Assembly: GCA_002746305.1 (NCBI GenBank)
Contig: NVWV01000001.1
Coordinates: forward strand, 394,396 to 458,395
Direction of reading: 5' to 3'
Source: Bacteroidota bacterium
GTDB lineage: Bacteria > Bacteroidota > Bacteroidia > NS11-12g > UBA9320
DNA length: 64,000 nt
A program made the translations under genes and the position numbers. The first letter of the stretch is position 1. Each line of letters starts with the position of its first letter. A model generated the notes under the pieces. That model worked only from the letters and a program-made list of their open reading frames with translations. It did no database searches and was not told the origin of the DNA. Shown one piece after another: positions 8,881-18,371 of the stretch.

Positions 8881-8911
8881 TTGCGTTATCATATGCTTTA
8901 GTATATATTTG
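8881..8911 (+). promoter_or_regulatory. recA promoter (Bacteroidota type)
   Basis: TTG at 8881-8883 and TATATTTG at 8904-8911 are spaced by 20 bases, matching the Bacteroidetes TTG/TTTG - 17 to 23 - TAnnTTTG promoter. The expected transcription start is about 18-20 bases before the recA ATG at 8936. It lies inside the optional long N-terminus of the divergent barrel gene, another reason to prefer that gene's internal start. No LexA-like palindrome was recognised. Confidence 0.6.
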
Positions 8912-8935
8912 GGTAAATTAGTTTAGATAATAATA

Positions 8936-9970
8936 ATGTCAAAGAACGAAAACGCAGAGAAACTGAAAGCCTTAAAAATGACCATAGACAAGCTAGAAAA
9001 GTCTTATGGTAAAGGTGTGGTGATGAAAATGGATGACGAGAGTATAATGAAAGTAGATTCGATTTCTACAGGCTCTCTTGGTTTGGATATAGGATTAGGT
9101 GTAGGTGGTTTCCCAAAAGGTAGGGTAGTCGAAATATATGGTCCTGAATCTTCTGGTAAGACTACTTTAGCAATGCACTGTATCGCTGAGTCTCAAAAGA
9201 GAGGTGGAATATGTGCATTTATAGATGCAGAGCATGCTTTTGATAAATTTTATGCTGAGAAAATAGGTATTGATACGAGTGAATTGCTAATCTCACAACC
9301 AGATGATGGAGAACAAGCATTGGAGATAACGGATAATCTTATCCGTTCAGGAGCTATTGATGTAATTGTTATTGATTCTGTTGCTGCTCTTGTACCTAGA
9401 GCTGAGCTTGAAGGTGATATGGGAGACTCTAAAATGGGCTTGCATGCTCGTTTGATGTCTCAAGCACTTAGGAAACTTACAGGTACAATTAGTAAAACAG
9501 GTTGTATTTGTATATTTATTAACCAATTGAGAGAGAAAATTGGGGTGATGTTTGGTAATCCTGAAACTACTACTGGCGGTAATGCTCTTAAGTTTTATGC
9601 TTCTGTGAGGTTGGATATAAGAAGAATCGGTAGTATTAAGGATGGAATAGATATTGTTGGTAATCGAGTAAAAGTAAAGGTTGCTAAAAATAAAGTAGCA
9701 CCTCCTTTCCGTGTTGTTGAGTTTGATATCATGTATGGTCAAGGAATCTCTAAAGTAGGAGAGATTATTGATCTTGGTGTAGAAAATAATGTAATTCAGA
9801 AAAGTGGGTCTTGGTTTAGTTATGGAGAAACAAGATTGGGACAAGGTAGAGATTCCGTAAAGCAATTACTTCTGGATAATCCAGAAATGATGGATGAGAT
9901 GGAAGCTAAAATCTTTGATATTATAAATGGTGATGAACCTGTAGAAGCCGAACAAACTGCTGCTGAATAA
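8936..9970 (+). CDS. recA: recombinase RecA
   Basis: 344-aa RecA, the ATP-dependent strand-exchange protein for recombination and SOS induction. Walker A is GPESSGKTT (69-77), Walker B is the [10 protein letters not shown] segment near residue 143, followed by [10 protein letters not shown]. The L2 region has [29 protein letters not shown] residues, and the C-terminus is acidic. Full length without intein. A single-gene unit with its own promoter and a strong terminator. Confidence 0.98.
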   Translation: MSKNENAEKLKALKMTIDKLEKSYGKGVVMKMDDESIMKVDSISTGSLGLDIGLGVGGFPKGRVVEIYGPESSGKTTLAMHCIAESQKRGGICAFIDAEHAFDKFYAEKIGIDTSELLISQPDDGEQALEITDNLIRSGAIDVIVIDSVAALVPRAELEGDMGDSKMGLHARLMSQALRKLTGTISKTGCICIFINQLREKIGVMFGNPETTTGGNALKFYASVRLDIRRIGSIKDGIDIVGNRVKVKVAKNKVAPPFRVVEFDIMYGQGISKVGEIIDLGVENNVIQKSGSWFSYGETRLGQGRDSVKQLLLDNPEMMDEMEAKIFDIINGDEPVEAEQTAAE

Positions 9971-10000
9971 ATTTTAGAAATATTTTACAATAGGATATGT

Positions 10001-10034
10001 AAGTCTTCAACCCTCTGGGTTGGAGACTTTTTAT
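10001..10034 (+). terminator. rho-independent terminator of recA
   Basis: A 13-bp stem (10001-10013 paired with 10017-10029, one G-T wobble) with a 3-base loop is followed by a T-run on the plus strand, 30 bases after the recA stop. Confidence 0.9.
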
Positions 10035-10095
10035 TTAAAGCAAGTCTTATCTGTTGGGTGAAAAATAGAAGTAGTTGAGTTAAATGATGGCTGAA

Positions 10096-10479
10096 TTACC
10101 TGTTGGCAGTATAATTTCCCATAAATGTGCGATATGGAGCAGCGATATACATCATAAGAAGTCGACTCAATCGAAAAGACATAGGAGAAGTGACCAATGT
10201 GTAGGCAATTACAGTACCAATGTAATAGCCTAAGTGTACGTCATCACTTAAAGTGAAAAAGAAAAAGCCAATTATAATGAATGAAGCAACACTATACGCA
10301 TAGCTGAAATACATTGCTCCCCAGAAAAAACCAGGTTCAGATTCAAATTTGACCTTACAACTTGGGCAATGCGTATTCATATCTCTAAAATGTCTAAGAT
10401 TAGTGCCTTTATGCGTAAACACGTTGCCTTTCCGGCATTGAGGACATTTTCCTCCAATGAAGGCTGATAGTCCGCTCAA
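10096..10479 (-). CDS. DUF983 family membrane protein
   Basis: 127-aa protein with two Cys pairs forming a predicted zinc ribbon, C12-x2-C15 (KCPQC) and C38-x2-C41 (HCPSC), followed by two transmembrane helices (about 57-77 and 84-105). This is the DUF983 architecture, commonly encoded near cytochrome oxidase genes in Bacteroidota and alphaproteobacteria. Its start overlaps the previous small gene by 4 bases. A role in oxidase assembly is a context-based guess. Confidence 0.85.
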   Translation of the reverse strand: MSGLSAFIGGKCPQCRKGNVFTHKGTNLRHFRDMNTHCPSCKVKFESEPGFFWGAMYFSYAYSVASFIIIGFFFFTLSDDVHLGYYIGTVIAYTLVTSPMSFRLSRLLMMYIAAPYRTFMGNYTANR

Positions 10480-10700
10480 GACTTACTGTAATTGTTTTTG
10501 TAATACCAAACACCACCTATTGCAGCTATTGCCAGATACGGAGTGGCAAGAAGATAGAGTATACCATCATTTAGACCTCGTCCTTTGGTGTGACCATCTT
10601 TCATACCGCTTTCTATGGCAGTCTTACACATTGGGCACTGGGCTTCAGCAATTATTGTTGCCGAGCATATAAAGAAAAAGATAAATAGTGCTTTTTTCAT
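10476..10700 (-). CDS. small exported Cys-pair membrane protein
   Basis: 74-aa protein with a signal peptide (1-20), a C22-P-M-C25 pair right after the predicted cleavage site, and a C-terminal transmembrane helix (about 47-66). The ATGA overlap with the DUF983 gene makes it a real coupled gene despite its size. A CPMC pair on the periplasmic side next to SCO and DUF983 genes suggests metal or thiol handling for oxidase assembly. That is inference, and no named family is claimed. Confidence 0.75.
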   Translation of the reverse strand: MKKALFIFFFICSATIIAEAQCPMCKTAIESGMKDGHTKGRGLNDGILYLLATPYLAIAAIGGVWYYKNNYSKS

Positions 10701-10710
10701 TGGTGCAAAG

Positions 10711-11442
10711 TTACGTTTGTTTAGGTATAAAGAAGAAGTTTTGAATGTCCGTAGGGTTACTTTGTATTACTTCTAATTTACCCCTTCTTAAAACTTTAGT
10801 TTCATATCCAAGGGATTCCAAGTACTTGAAACAATCTTGTCTATTTTGATTATCCCAAAGTTCACAGTAAATGATAGGTCGATAGCTTTTTAAGATATTT
10901 TCAGCTCCTAAAAATACTTCGTACTCAAAATTTTCGACATCAATTTTAATTGCATCAATTTTGACCCCTTTTAGTTCAGATTGATCATCGAGTCTGTAAC
11001 AATCTGTTTCAAAAATGCTGCCATCATTGAATTCTGTCATTTTATTATCAACCACATGACTCAATCCCTGTTTTTTTACGCCATCAACTTCAGGAAGTAC
11101 AAGACTAATAGACTTGTTTTCATTACCCAGAGCATTAGTTAGAATATGAAGATTATCAAGTCTATACTTAGATTTTACTTTTTCTACTACTGCATAATTA
11201 TTAGGCATAGGTTCAAAAGCATAAGTAGACTTGCTATTTTTTGCAAGATGATAGGACATTAAACCCAAGTTAGCACCAATATCTAATGTGGTTTGATTCG
11301 GTTTAATTAGTGACAGGAAATGAAAGAAGTCATTTTCGTTTTTATCAAATCTTAGTGTACGGAGTTTGTATAAGGTGAAGTACCATAAATAAGTATCATA
11401 ACCGAGTACTTTTTGTAAAGTACGTTGGATAAGAGCTTTCAC
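10711..11442 (-). CDS. FkbM family methyltransferase
   Basis: 243 aa from a GTG at 11442, which begins 2 bases after the upstream stop. The frame extends to an ATG at 11514, but that would overlap the DUF420 gene by 70 bases and add a hydrophobic run that is only the shadow of that gene. The SAM-binding motif TLDIGANLGLMSYHLAK is followed by AFEPMPNNY and by IKIDVENFEYEVFLGA, the FkbM hallmark. The family O-methylates sugars or small molecules. It is an odd passenger at the end of an oxidase cluster, 10 bases upstream of the small Cys-pair gene. Confidence 0.85.
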   Translation of the reverse strand: MKALIQRTLQKVLGYDTYLWYFTLYKLRTLRFDKNENDFFHFLSLIKPNQTTLDIGANLGLMSYHLAKNSKSTYAFEPMPNNYAVVEKVKSKYRLDNLHILTNALGNENKSISLVLPEVDGVKKQGLSHVVDNKMTEFNDGSIFETDCYRLDDQSELKGVKIDAIKIDVENFEYEVFLGAENILKSYRPIIYCELWDNQNRQDCFKYLESLGYETKVLRRGKLEVIQSNPTDIQNFFFIPKQT

Positions 11443-11444
11443 GA

Positions 11445-11987
11445 CTAACCAAATTGATAATATGGTGAAATAAACATATATACCAAAACACCTGTAATGG
11501 CTACATACAACCAAATAGGGTAGGAGAAGCGTACAATTTTACGATGCTTATCAATTTTGTCCGTAAGAGCGTACCAAAATGAAAGGAGAATTAAAGGTAA
11601 AACTATAGCTGCACAAACTATGTGGGTGAATAGAATGATAAAATATACATACTTTAGAGGAGGATCACCACCGTAGGTAGTTTTTGGTCCTAGATAATGA
11701 TAGACCACATAACTTCCCAAAAAAACTGCGGATAAACCAAATGCAGTTAGGTTTAGTTTTTTATGTGTAAGTACTTTACCAGCTTTTATAGCTCGAAGAG
11801 ACGATACTAGAAGTATGGCACAAATTCCATTCAGTATAGCATGAAAGAGAGGTTGATGCCGTACAAAGGAGGGAATATCCTCAGGTTTACCAAGAACATT
11901 TGAATAAAGAAGTATAACAAGACCCAATACCAATACAGATATTGCCATTGCGATTCTAAAAAAGAGTTTATCACTAATTTTATTCAT
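11445..11987 (-). CDS. DUF420 family membrane protein
   Basis: 180-aa protein with about five transmembrane helices and conserved His residues (YHYLGP, THIVCA, KHRKIVR), matching the DUF420/YozB family. Members are regularly found beside SCO and cytochrome oxidase genes and are proposed to help heme-copper oxidase assembly. Its start overlaps the SCO gene by 8 bases. Confidence 0.87.
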   Translation of the reverse strand: MNKISDKLFFRIAMAISVLVLGLVILLYSNVLGKPEDIPSFVRHQPLFHAILNGICAILLVSSLRAIKAGKVLTHKKLNLTAFGLSAVFLGSYVVYHYLGPKTTYGGDPPLKYVYFIILFTHIVCAAIVLPLILLSFWYALTDKIDKHRKIVRFSYPIWLYVAITGVLVYMFISPYYQFG

Positions 11988-12630
11988 TGGCTTCTTCGTC
12001 TTTGTATATTTTTAGAAGAAAACGTGCGTCTTCCACCATTTTCAAGACATCCGTAATGTCAAGACCATCATAAATACCTCGCACGTGAAAATCTTTGTCG
12101 ATTAACATTAGTTTTTCACTGTGAATAAAATCAGTCGTGTCTGGAACTTCCTGAATAACCGCCTTATAGTTGTTAATTGCTAGATTATATATTGTACTTC
12201 TCTTACCTGTTAGAAACTTCCATTGATCATCATTTACCTCAAACTTATCAGCATACTTTCTAAGAACGGCTACAGTATCATTATAAGGATCAACGGTATG
12301 AGATAGAAATAGTATGTCTGTGCTATTCTCAAGCTTCTGAGTAGCTATCTTAATATGTCCATTAATCACGGGACAAACTTCTGGACATGAGGCAAAAAAG
12401 AAGTTGGAAATAAATATTTTGTCGCCAATATCCTCTCTGCTAAAGGTCATTCCATTCTGATCTGTTAAAGAGAAACTATCAATGTAATAGGGTACTTCTT
12501 CACCCATTTCGTCTGTTGAGTAAATTGGAAGTGTCTTATACCCAAATATAGATTTTTTAAGAAGTATTGCAAAGATAACAGGCAGTGCCAACACTACTAC
12601 CAGGATTATTTTTCCAGTAGTTCGATTCAT
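11980..12630 (-). CDS. SCO1/SenC family copper chaperone
   Basis: 216 aa from the ATG at 12630, where the membrane anchor (about residues 8-26) begins properly. The upstream ATG at 12663 would overlap the previous gene and add 11 residues. The thioredoxin-like domain has the copper-binding C82-x3-C86 (SCPEVCP) and the distal H170 (DFIHSEK). Family members deliver copper to the CuA site of CoxII in the periplasm, which fits the adjacent oxidase genes. Confidence 0.92.
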   Translation of the reverse strand: MNRTTGKIILVVVLALPVIFAILLKKSIFGYKTLPIYSTDEMGEEVPYYIDSFSLTDQNGMTFSREDIGDKIFISNFFFASCPEVCPVINGHIKIATQKLENSTDILFLSHTVDPYNDTVAVLRKYADKFEVNDDQWKFLTGKRSTIYNLAINNYKAVIQEVPDTTDFIHSEKLMLIDKDFHVRGIYDGLDITDVLKMVEDARFLLKIYKDEEANE

Positions 12631-12647
12631 ATATATATAATCAGTTT

Positions 12648-13004
12648 CTAAAAGGACCCCCAAAAACTTCCTTCAAAGAGCATCCAACCGATGAAGAATA
12701 TAATAAAGAACATTGGTAGAATAATCATGTATGCTAAGCTTTTCTTTTCATGTTTCATGTGCATAAAGGTTCCTACAATGAACCAAGCCTTAATTAATCC
12801 AAGAAATATGAAGAGAATATTTCTAGCCATTCCTGGGTCCATGATAAAGTAAAAACCAACATCGACTATAGTAAGGCCAAGTAAAATCCAAAATCGTTTC
12901 CAGATATCAGAAGTACCGTGACTATGTACTTTAGGTACCCAAACTGTTGGATCATAATTTACTTCGTCGTGAATATCTACGTTTTTATTTGAATGTGAAG
13001 ACAT
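12648..13004 (-). CDS. cytochrome c oxidase subunit IV (caa3 type)
   Basis: 118-aa membrane protein with three predicted helices (about 37-56, 61-82, 90-112) and the conserved FMHMKHE loop of prokaryotic oxidase subunit IV. It lies between subunit III and SCO and is a small accessory subunit of the oxidase. Confidence 0.88.
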   Translation of the reverse strand: MSSHSNKNVDIHDEVNYDPTVWVPKVHSHGTSDIWKRFWILLGLTIVDVGFYFIMDPGMARNILFIFLGLIKAWFIVGTFMHMKHEKKSLAYMIILPMFFIIFFIGWMLFEGSFWGSF

Positions 13005-13024
13005 AATTTAAAATCTTTTGTGTG

Positions 13025-13918
13025 TTAGATTAAGTAGAAGAAAGTGAATACAAATACCCATACAAGGTCTACAAAGTGCCAGTATAAACCAACCTTTTCA
13101 ACCATTTCGTAGTGGCCTCTTTTTTCGTAAGTTCCTCTAAGAACGTTTATATATATGATAATATTTAAAACTACTCCAGAGAATACGTGGAAACCGTGAA
13201 AACCAGTTACTCCAAAGAAAAGAGCTGCAAATGTTGACGGACCAAAGGGATTGCTGTCCATCAAAGAACCTGCTCCAATGAATTGAACCCATTCCCATGC
13301 TTGACAACTTAAGAAGGCAAAACCTCCAATAATCGTCCAAAACATCCATTTACCAACGGCTTTCTTATCCATTCTCTGACCTGCTTCTACACCAAGTACC
13401 ATTGTAACACTACTTAGAATAAGAATCAAAGTCATTAAACTTACAAATATCAATGGTAAGTGCATACCATGAAAATCAAATATTCCAAAACCAGGGAAGT
13501 GATTAAAAACTAAATCAGGTGATGGCCAATGTGTTTCTGAAAATATACCGACTTCTCGCATTTTTTCAATGAAGTAATCTGTATGATCTGCATGAGCCTC
13601 CGCTCCGTGAGCTACTTCAGCATGAGCAACAACTTCAGGAGTGAATTTTTCAATTAAATTGGATCCAAACTGAAATTTCACAAGGTTCCCGTCCATCGGT
13701 ATACCCTGTGCTTCTAGGGCTGCAGGAGTAACTTCTTCAACGAAACTTTCTGTAGAATCAAATTTGTGGCGGATAGCACCGTATCCTATAAGCAAAGATG
13801 AAAAGGTGAAAGCATCTGAAAGCAGGAAAATCCACATCATGAGTTTTCCATAACTTACTTTGAAAGGTGAATTACCTCCACCCCAAGTGCTTGATTTTGA
13901 TATAGTTTGTGTTGACAT
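13025..13918 (-). CDS. cytochrome c oxidase subunit III (long form)
   Basis: 297-aa heme-copper oxidase subunit III with helices containing FGVTGFHGFHV and YWHFVDLVWVFVF, typical of the subunit III family. Between the first helix and the core there is an inserted His/Glu-rich periplasmic segment (about residues 65-130, with HAEVAHGAEAHADH). Second of two tandem subunit III genes, 3 bases after the first; such tandems are usual in Flavobacteriia. Confidence 0.92.
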   Translation of the reverse strand: MSTQTISKSSTWGGGNSPFKVSYGKLMMWIFLLSDAFTFSSLLIGYGAIRHKFDSTESFVEEVTPAALEAQGIPMDGNLVKFQFGSNLIEKFTPEVVAHAEVAHGAEAHADHTDYFIEKMREVGIFSETHWPSPDLVFNHFPGFGIFDFHGMHLPLIFVSLMTLILILSSVTMVLGVEAGQRMDKKAVGKWMFWTIIGGFAFLSCQAWEWVQFIGAGSLMDSNPFGPSTFAALFFGVTGFHGFHVFSGVVLNIIIYINVLRGTYEKRGHYEMVEKVGLYWHFVDLVWVFVFTFFYLI

Positions 13919-13921
13919 TGG

Positions 13922-14503
13922 TTAAAAATCGGGTGCAAAATATAAAAACAAATACAAATAAACCCACAAGAGGCCTACGAAATGCCAATAAGTATTACAC
14001 ATATCTATAGATAATGTATTTTTCTTGTGAACCTTGTGATTCAAGGCTTTAATTAGCGTAACAAATAGAAAGATTAAGCCTGCAATAATGTGAGCAACAT
14101 GAACAATTGCAATAACAATTAGAAAAGACGCTGAAACCTTATCCCCTTCTTTCGGGTTTACAAAGTAGAGACCTGCATCTTGCATTTCTTTCCATCCTAA
14201 ATATTGAGAGAAAATGAAAGAAGTGCCTAAAAATAATGTCAGGGCAAGTCCGATTTTAATTCCTTTTAGTTCATCCCTTTTTGCAGAGCGATGAGCAAAA
14301 TACATGGTAACAGAACTTAGTAATACAATGATAGTTGAGTATAGAAAAGCATTCGGCAGTTCAAAATCAAACCAATTGCCATCACCTCTTCGTACAATAT
14401 AGGCACTGGTAAGTCCAGCGAATAACATTAAAATGCCCAAACACAATAGCCAAAGGCTAAACTTCTTTGGATGAACTTTATTTTTATAATCTGCGTCTTC
14501 CAT
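13922..14503 (-). CDS. cytochrome c oxidase subunit III (short form)
   Basis: 193-aa subunit III with five predicted helices and the C-terminal CNTYWHFVGLLWVYLY motif. Its start codon shares one base with the ctaB stop (14503). The two subunit III proteins are diverged rather than recent duplicates. Confidence 0.92.
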   Translation of the reverse strand: MEDADYKNKVHPKKFSLWLLCLGILMLFAGLTSAYIVRRGDGNWFDFELPNAFLYSTIIVLLSSVTMYFAHRSAKRDELKGIKIGLALTLFLGTSFIFSQYLGWKEMQDAGLYFVNPKEGDKVSASFLIVIAIVHVAHIIAGLIFLFVTLIKALNHKVHKKNTLSIDMCNTYWHFVGLLWVYLYLFLYFAPDF

Positions 14504-15396
14504 TATATTTTATCAATTAAAAGTGAAATTAGTACCAAAGGATTATAGATTATTGAAGCAAACATTAAGGTTTTCGCATCTTTTATTGATAATGATCTGT
14601 ACAGTTTAATTGCAAAATAGGAAAATAGAATAGAGCTAGCAGTTATAACAAGCATACTTATGATTCCGCTCATTCCTATCATATAAGGAACTAGACTGAG
14701 AGGTACCAAAAGTAATGATGATGCAATAATTATTATTGCAGACTTTTTTGACCTTCCTGTTTTTAGGGGAAGTAAACGATAACCTGCTTTTTTATAATCA
14801 TCATCCAAAATCCAAGCTATAGCCCAGAAGTGAGGAAACTGCCATATGAATTGGATTAGGAATAGAATACCTGCAACTGCAGAAAACTCACCAGTGGCAG
14901 CAACCCATCCCAGTAATGGAGGTATAGCTCCAGGGAATGCTCCTACCACTACAGCAATACTTGAGACCCTTTTCAGAGGAGTATATATAAAGGCATAACT
15001 TATCAGAGAAACTATCCCTAAAATAGCAGCGTAACTGTTCAAGTAACTACCTAAGACTACTACCCCAATTATCCCTGTAATGAAACAAAATATGCCAGCC
15101 TCAAGCACACTCATCCTATTTTGAGCAAGTGGTCTGTTCTCAGTTCTGGTCATTAAGATATCATAGTTTTTTTCTACAATTTGATTTAGACCATTCGATG
15201 AGGCAACGACTAAAAAGCCGCCTATTATAAGAGCCCAAAGCTCAGTCCAGTTTAGGTTCCCAGAATATCCTATAAGATAACCGAATACAGATGAGAGTAC
15301 TACTGTAAAGGTTAATCTAAACTTAATAAGTTGATTATAGTCTCCGATTTTAGCCTTCAACCCCATAGATGTAATATGTAAAACTTCAGATTTCAA
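14503..15396 (-). CDS. ctaB: protoheme IX farnesyltransferase (heme O synthase)
   Basis: 297-aa UbiA-superfamily prenyltransferase with about eight helices. The prenyl-diphosphate-binding motif is N-x3-E-x3-D followed by RTENRPLA. It adds the farnesyl group to heme b to give heme o, the substrate of CtaA encoded just upstream. First Met retained: the 18-residue cytoplasmic lead is plausible and there are 7 bases to ctaA. Confidence 0.94.
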   Translation of the reverse strand: MKSEVLHITSMGLKAKIGDYNQLIKFRLTFTVVLSSVFGYLIGYSGNLNWTELWALIIGGFLVVASSNGLNQIVEKNYDILMTRTENRPLAQNRMSVLEAGIFCFITGIIGVVVLGSYLNSYAAILGIVSLISYAFIYTPLKRVSSIAVVVGAFPGAIPPLLGWVAATGEFSAVAGILFLIQFIWQFPHFWAIAWILDDDYKKAGYRLLPLKTGRSKKSAIIIIASSLLLVPLSLVPYMIGMSGIISMLVITASSILFSYFAIKLYRSLSIKDAKTLMFASIIYNPLVLISLLIDKI

Positions 15397-15403
15397 GTAT
15401 AAT

Positions 15404-16414
15404 TTAGTTTTTGTTTTTTGCTTCTATTAGCGTGGTGCAAATATAGAATTGTAGGACAAATATTCCTGCTCCAATACTTATATGGAACAGTTTTGAAATG
15501 GAGGCCAAATTGTCGATTAAGGCGAGTGGACCAAATAGCATTTGACAAGACGCGAGAATAGCAATCCATTTGGCATATTTGCTTATTAGTGAGCCTTTTA
15601 GTAATTTGATAAATTGAAATATTCCAAGACTTAAGGTAAGTAATCCAATCACTCCGTGAATTTGAAAAGAGGGATAAAGAGCTTCTGACTTTTTGCCAAA
15701 TGAAAGAGAGTTACTCAGCAAATCATACATCTCTCGTAACTCTGCTCCTAAAATTACTTGAATAGCAATTACTAAAAGTAAGCTTAAGGCAATTATTTTG
15801 TGTTGAATTGTCAAAATGTTTTGTTCAAATGGCTTTACCTTATGACGAGCCAGAATGAAAAAACAAATGGAAGCAAATGCAGCAATAAAGTGTGCCGTTA
15901 CTATACCTCCAATTAGATTAGAGTTTACAACAACTGCACCTAAAAGAGCATTAAAAAAAACAGCAATAAATCCTAAGAATGTATAAATAAAGGCCTGTTT
16001 ATTGGTTCGTAAGTACTTGAAGGAAAGAAGGAAACAAATAAATACAATAATTCCTGTGGCAGCTCCCCATAGTCGGTTAAAGTATTCAACATATGCTTTA
16101 ACAACATTGAAATCATGTATGTTATTTGTAGAGGATGTATTCTTAATATTATCCGCTTTTTCTTCTAAACCAATAATTCTAAGTAGGCTAACAAATCGTT
16201 CTGTTTTCTTTATTCGTTGACTTTTGAAAAAGTCTTGATAGTCTGCAGGTAATTGAGCTTCTGAAGTAGGAGGTATATACTTCCCAAAGCATTTTGGCCA
16301 ATCGGGACATCCCATGCCACTGCCAGTAGATCTAACTAATCCACCAATTACAAAAAGCAAGAATATAAAGAAGATTGAGAGCCAATTGAATCGAAGGTAA
16401 GTTAGTCCTTTCAC
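15404..16414 (-). CDS. ctaA: heme A synthase (COX15/CtaA)
   Basis: 336-aa membrane protein with about eight helices. The N-terminal motif GSGMGCPDWPKCFGKYIPP is diagnostic of heme A synthase, and paired His residues in the later helices (for example AHFIAA and QIHGVIG) would bind heme. With CtaB it makes heme a for the caa3 oxidase. A bidirectional terminator separates it from coxI, so it may be transcribed separately. Confidence 0.94.
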   Translation of the reverse strand: MKGLTYLRFNWLSIFFIFLLFVIGGLVRSTGSGMGCPDWPKCFGKYIPPTSEAQLPADYQDFFKSQRIKKTERFVSLLRIIGLEEKADNIKNTSSTNNIHDFNVVKAYVEYFNRLWGAATGIIVFICFLLSFKYLRTNKQAFIYTFLGFIAVFFNALLGAVVVNSNLIGGIVTAHFIAAFASICFFILARHKVKPFEQNILTIQHKIIALSLLLVIAIQVILGAELREMYDLLSNSLSFGKKSEALYPSFQIHGVIGLLTLSLGIFQFIKLLKGSLISKYAKWIAILASCQMLFGPLALIDNLASISKLFHISIGAGIFVLQFYICTTLIEAKNKN

Positions 16415-16434
16415 TTTTTATATTTTAGACCATT

Positions 16435-16467
16435 AAAAAAGCCATCCTTTATGGATGGCTTTTTTTA
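16435..16467 (-). terminator. terminator between coxI and ctaA
   Basis: AGCCATCC (16440-16447) pairs perfectly with GGATGGCT (16453-16460) around a 5-base loop, with an A-run before and a T-run after, so it can act on either strand. It starts 2 bases beyond the coxI stop. It would end or attenuate the coxII-coxI transcript before the assembly genes. Confidence 0.85.
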
Positions 16468-16468
16468 A

Positions 16469-18349
16469 TTATACAGTTCGTGGCTTGAACCAATTCTTTA
16501 TGAGCGTAAAGAAATTAGCAGTTTCTTTCGCAGGTTCGTCTTTAGTTTCGGGTTCTGTTGGTGTAGTTGTTTCAAATAATTCGACATCTGCACCTTCATC
16601 TGGAATATTCTGTGGCATAAAGTCCACGTCATATGCAGGATTACTGTAGTCATATGCCCATCTGTAAACAGTTGGTATTTCACCAGGCCAGTTACCGTGA
16701 ATTCTTTCTACAGGAGTTGTCCATTCAAGTGTGTTAGCATCCCAAGGGTTTTGAGTTGCTTTCTTTCCAATAAAAATACTGCTAAAGAAGTTATATAGAA
16801 ATACTATCTGTGCTATACCGCCTAGTATTGCAGCTAAGGTCATTACCACATTTACATCCATCCAAACTCCGTATTCTGGAAGCAGTGTGAATGCATAATA
16901 TCTACGTGGAACTCCTGCAAGACCCATAAAGTGCATTGGAAAAAATACAACATATGCAGAAATAAAGGTTAGCCAGAAATGTATGTAACCTAATGGCTTA
17001 TTCAACATTCTACCAAACATTTTTGGGAACCAATGATATATACCAGCCATCATACCAAATATAGCTGCACAACCCATTACAATATGGAAGTGACCTACAA
17101 CGAAATAAGTATCGTGTAATTGAATATCCAAAGTAGCATTTCCTAAGAATATACCTGTTAGACCACCTGATATAAAGAATGAAACAAGACCAATTGCAAA
17201 CATCATTGCATTTGTAAATCTTATATTACCTCTCCATAATGTTGCTAGGTAGTTAAATGTTTTTACTGCGGATGGAACTGCAATTATTAGAGTAGTTACC
17301 AAGAAGACCGCACCCAGTAGCGGATTCATACCAGTAATAAACATATGGTGCCCCCATACAATGAATGACAGAAATGCTATACCTAATAATGATATTACCA
17401 TAGCTGTATATCCAAAGATTGGCTTTCGTGAGTTTATTGAAATGATTTCTGAGGTGATACCCAAAGCTGGCAGAATAATAATATAAACCTCAGGGTGACC
17501 TAAGAACCAAAAAAGATGTTGGAATAGAACTGGACTACCACCTGTATGCTCCAGTGCTCCAGCAGAACCTAAATAAATATCAGATAAATAAAAACTTGTT
17601 CCAAATCCTCTATCAAACAAAAGAAGCAAACCACCTCCAAGAAGAACAGGGAATGAAAGAATTCCTAGAATAGCCGTTAGCATAAGAGCCCAAACGGTAA
17701 GAGGAAGTCTTGTCATAGACATTCCTTTTGTTCTCATGTTTAAAACAGTACTTACATAGTTTATACCACCAAGTAATGACGATGCTATAAATAAAATAAT
17801 AGCAACCAACCAAAGTGTCATGCCCATTCCAGAACCTGGCATAGCCTTAGGTAAGGCACTAAGTGGAGGATAGATTGTCCATCCACCAGAGGCAGGACCT
17901 GTTTCAACAAAGAGTGATGATAATAGGACAATGCTACTTGCAAAGAAGAACCAGTAGGATAACATATTCATAAAAGGAGATGCCATATCTCGTGCACCCA
18001 CTTGTAATGGTAATAATAGATTGGCAAATGTTCCACTAAGACCTGCAGTAAGTACATAGAATACCATAATGGTACCGTGCATTGTAACTAAAGCCATATA
18101 GTATCCGGCATCTAGTCTGCCATCTGGAGCCCATTTGCTACCAAATAACCATTCTAAAATTGGAAAGCTTGTGTCTGGGTATGCCAATTGAAGTCTGAAT
18201 GCAATGGACATTCCCATGCCGATTACACCCATTACGATACCTGTAATCAAAAATTGTTTTGATATCATCTTGTGATCCATACTGAAGACGTACTTCGATA
18301 TGAAAGACTCTTTGTGATGATGATCTGTATGTGCTGTTGCTGTGCTCAT
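16469..18349 (-). CDS. ctaD: cytochrome c oxidase subunit I (heme a3-CuB)
   Basis: 626-aa catalytic subunit with 12 or more helices. Visible ligands include the CuB/crosslink motif HPEVYII, the HH pair (WGHHMFITGM), and HDTYFVVGHFHIVMG carrying the heme a3 and heme a histidines. The Glu of the D-channel in the usual position is not obvious, because the helix containing HPEVY is preceded by LFWFLG. The C-terminus carries an acidic/Thr-rich cytoplasmic tail. Forms the core of the terminal oxidase with the upstream CoxII, 22 bases away. Confidence 0.97.
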   Translation of the reverse strand: MSTATAHTDHHHKESFISKYVFSMDHKMISKQFLITGIVMGVIGMGMSIAFRLQLAYPDTSFPILEWLFGSKWAPDGRLDAGYYMALVTMHGTIMVFYVLTAGLSGTFANLLLPLQVGARDMASPFMNMLSYWFFFASSIVLLSSLFVETGPASGGWTIYPPLSALPKAMPGSGMGMTLWLVAIILFIASSLLGGINYVSTVLNMRTKGMSMTRLPLTVWALMLTAILGILSFPVLLGGGLLLLFDRGFGTSFYLSDIYLGSAGALEHTGGSPVLFQHLFWFLGHPEVYIIILPALGITSEIISINSRKPIFGYTAMVISLLGIAFLSFIVWGHHMFITGMNPLLGAVFLVTTLIIAVPSAVKTFNYLATLWRGNIRFTNAMMFAIGLVSFFISGGLTGIFLGNATLDIQLHDTYFVVGHFHIVMGCAAIFGMMAGIYHWFPKMFGRMLNKPLGYIHFWLTFISAYVVFFPMHFMGLAGVPRRYYAFTLLPEYGVWMDVNVVMTLAAILGGIAQIVFLYNFFSSIFIGKKATQNPWDANTLEWTTPVERIHGNWPGEIPTVYRWAYDYSNPAYDVDFMPQNIPDEGADVELFETTTPTEPETKDEPAKETANFFTLIKNWFKPRTV

Positions 18350-18371
18350 ATTATAGTTTTGGTTATTCCAG

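Noticed and set aside
8800..8892. 31-residue N-terminal extension of the OM barrel
   Set aside because: It would put a non-hydrophobic stretch before the signal peptide and overlap the recA promoter.
9347..9865. 172-aa minus-strand open frame
   Set aside because: Lies wholly inside recA on the opposite strand; composition is the mirror of recA codons and it has no domain or start signal.
13025..14503. two subunit III genes considered as a recent duplication
   Set aside because: They differ in length and sequence, and tandem subunit III genes are normal for this lineage.
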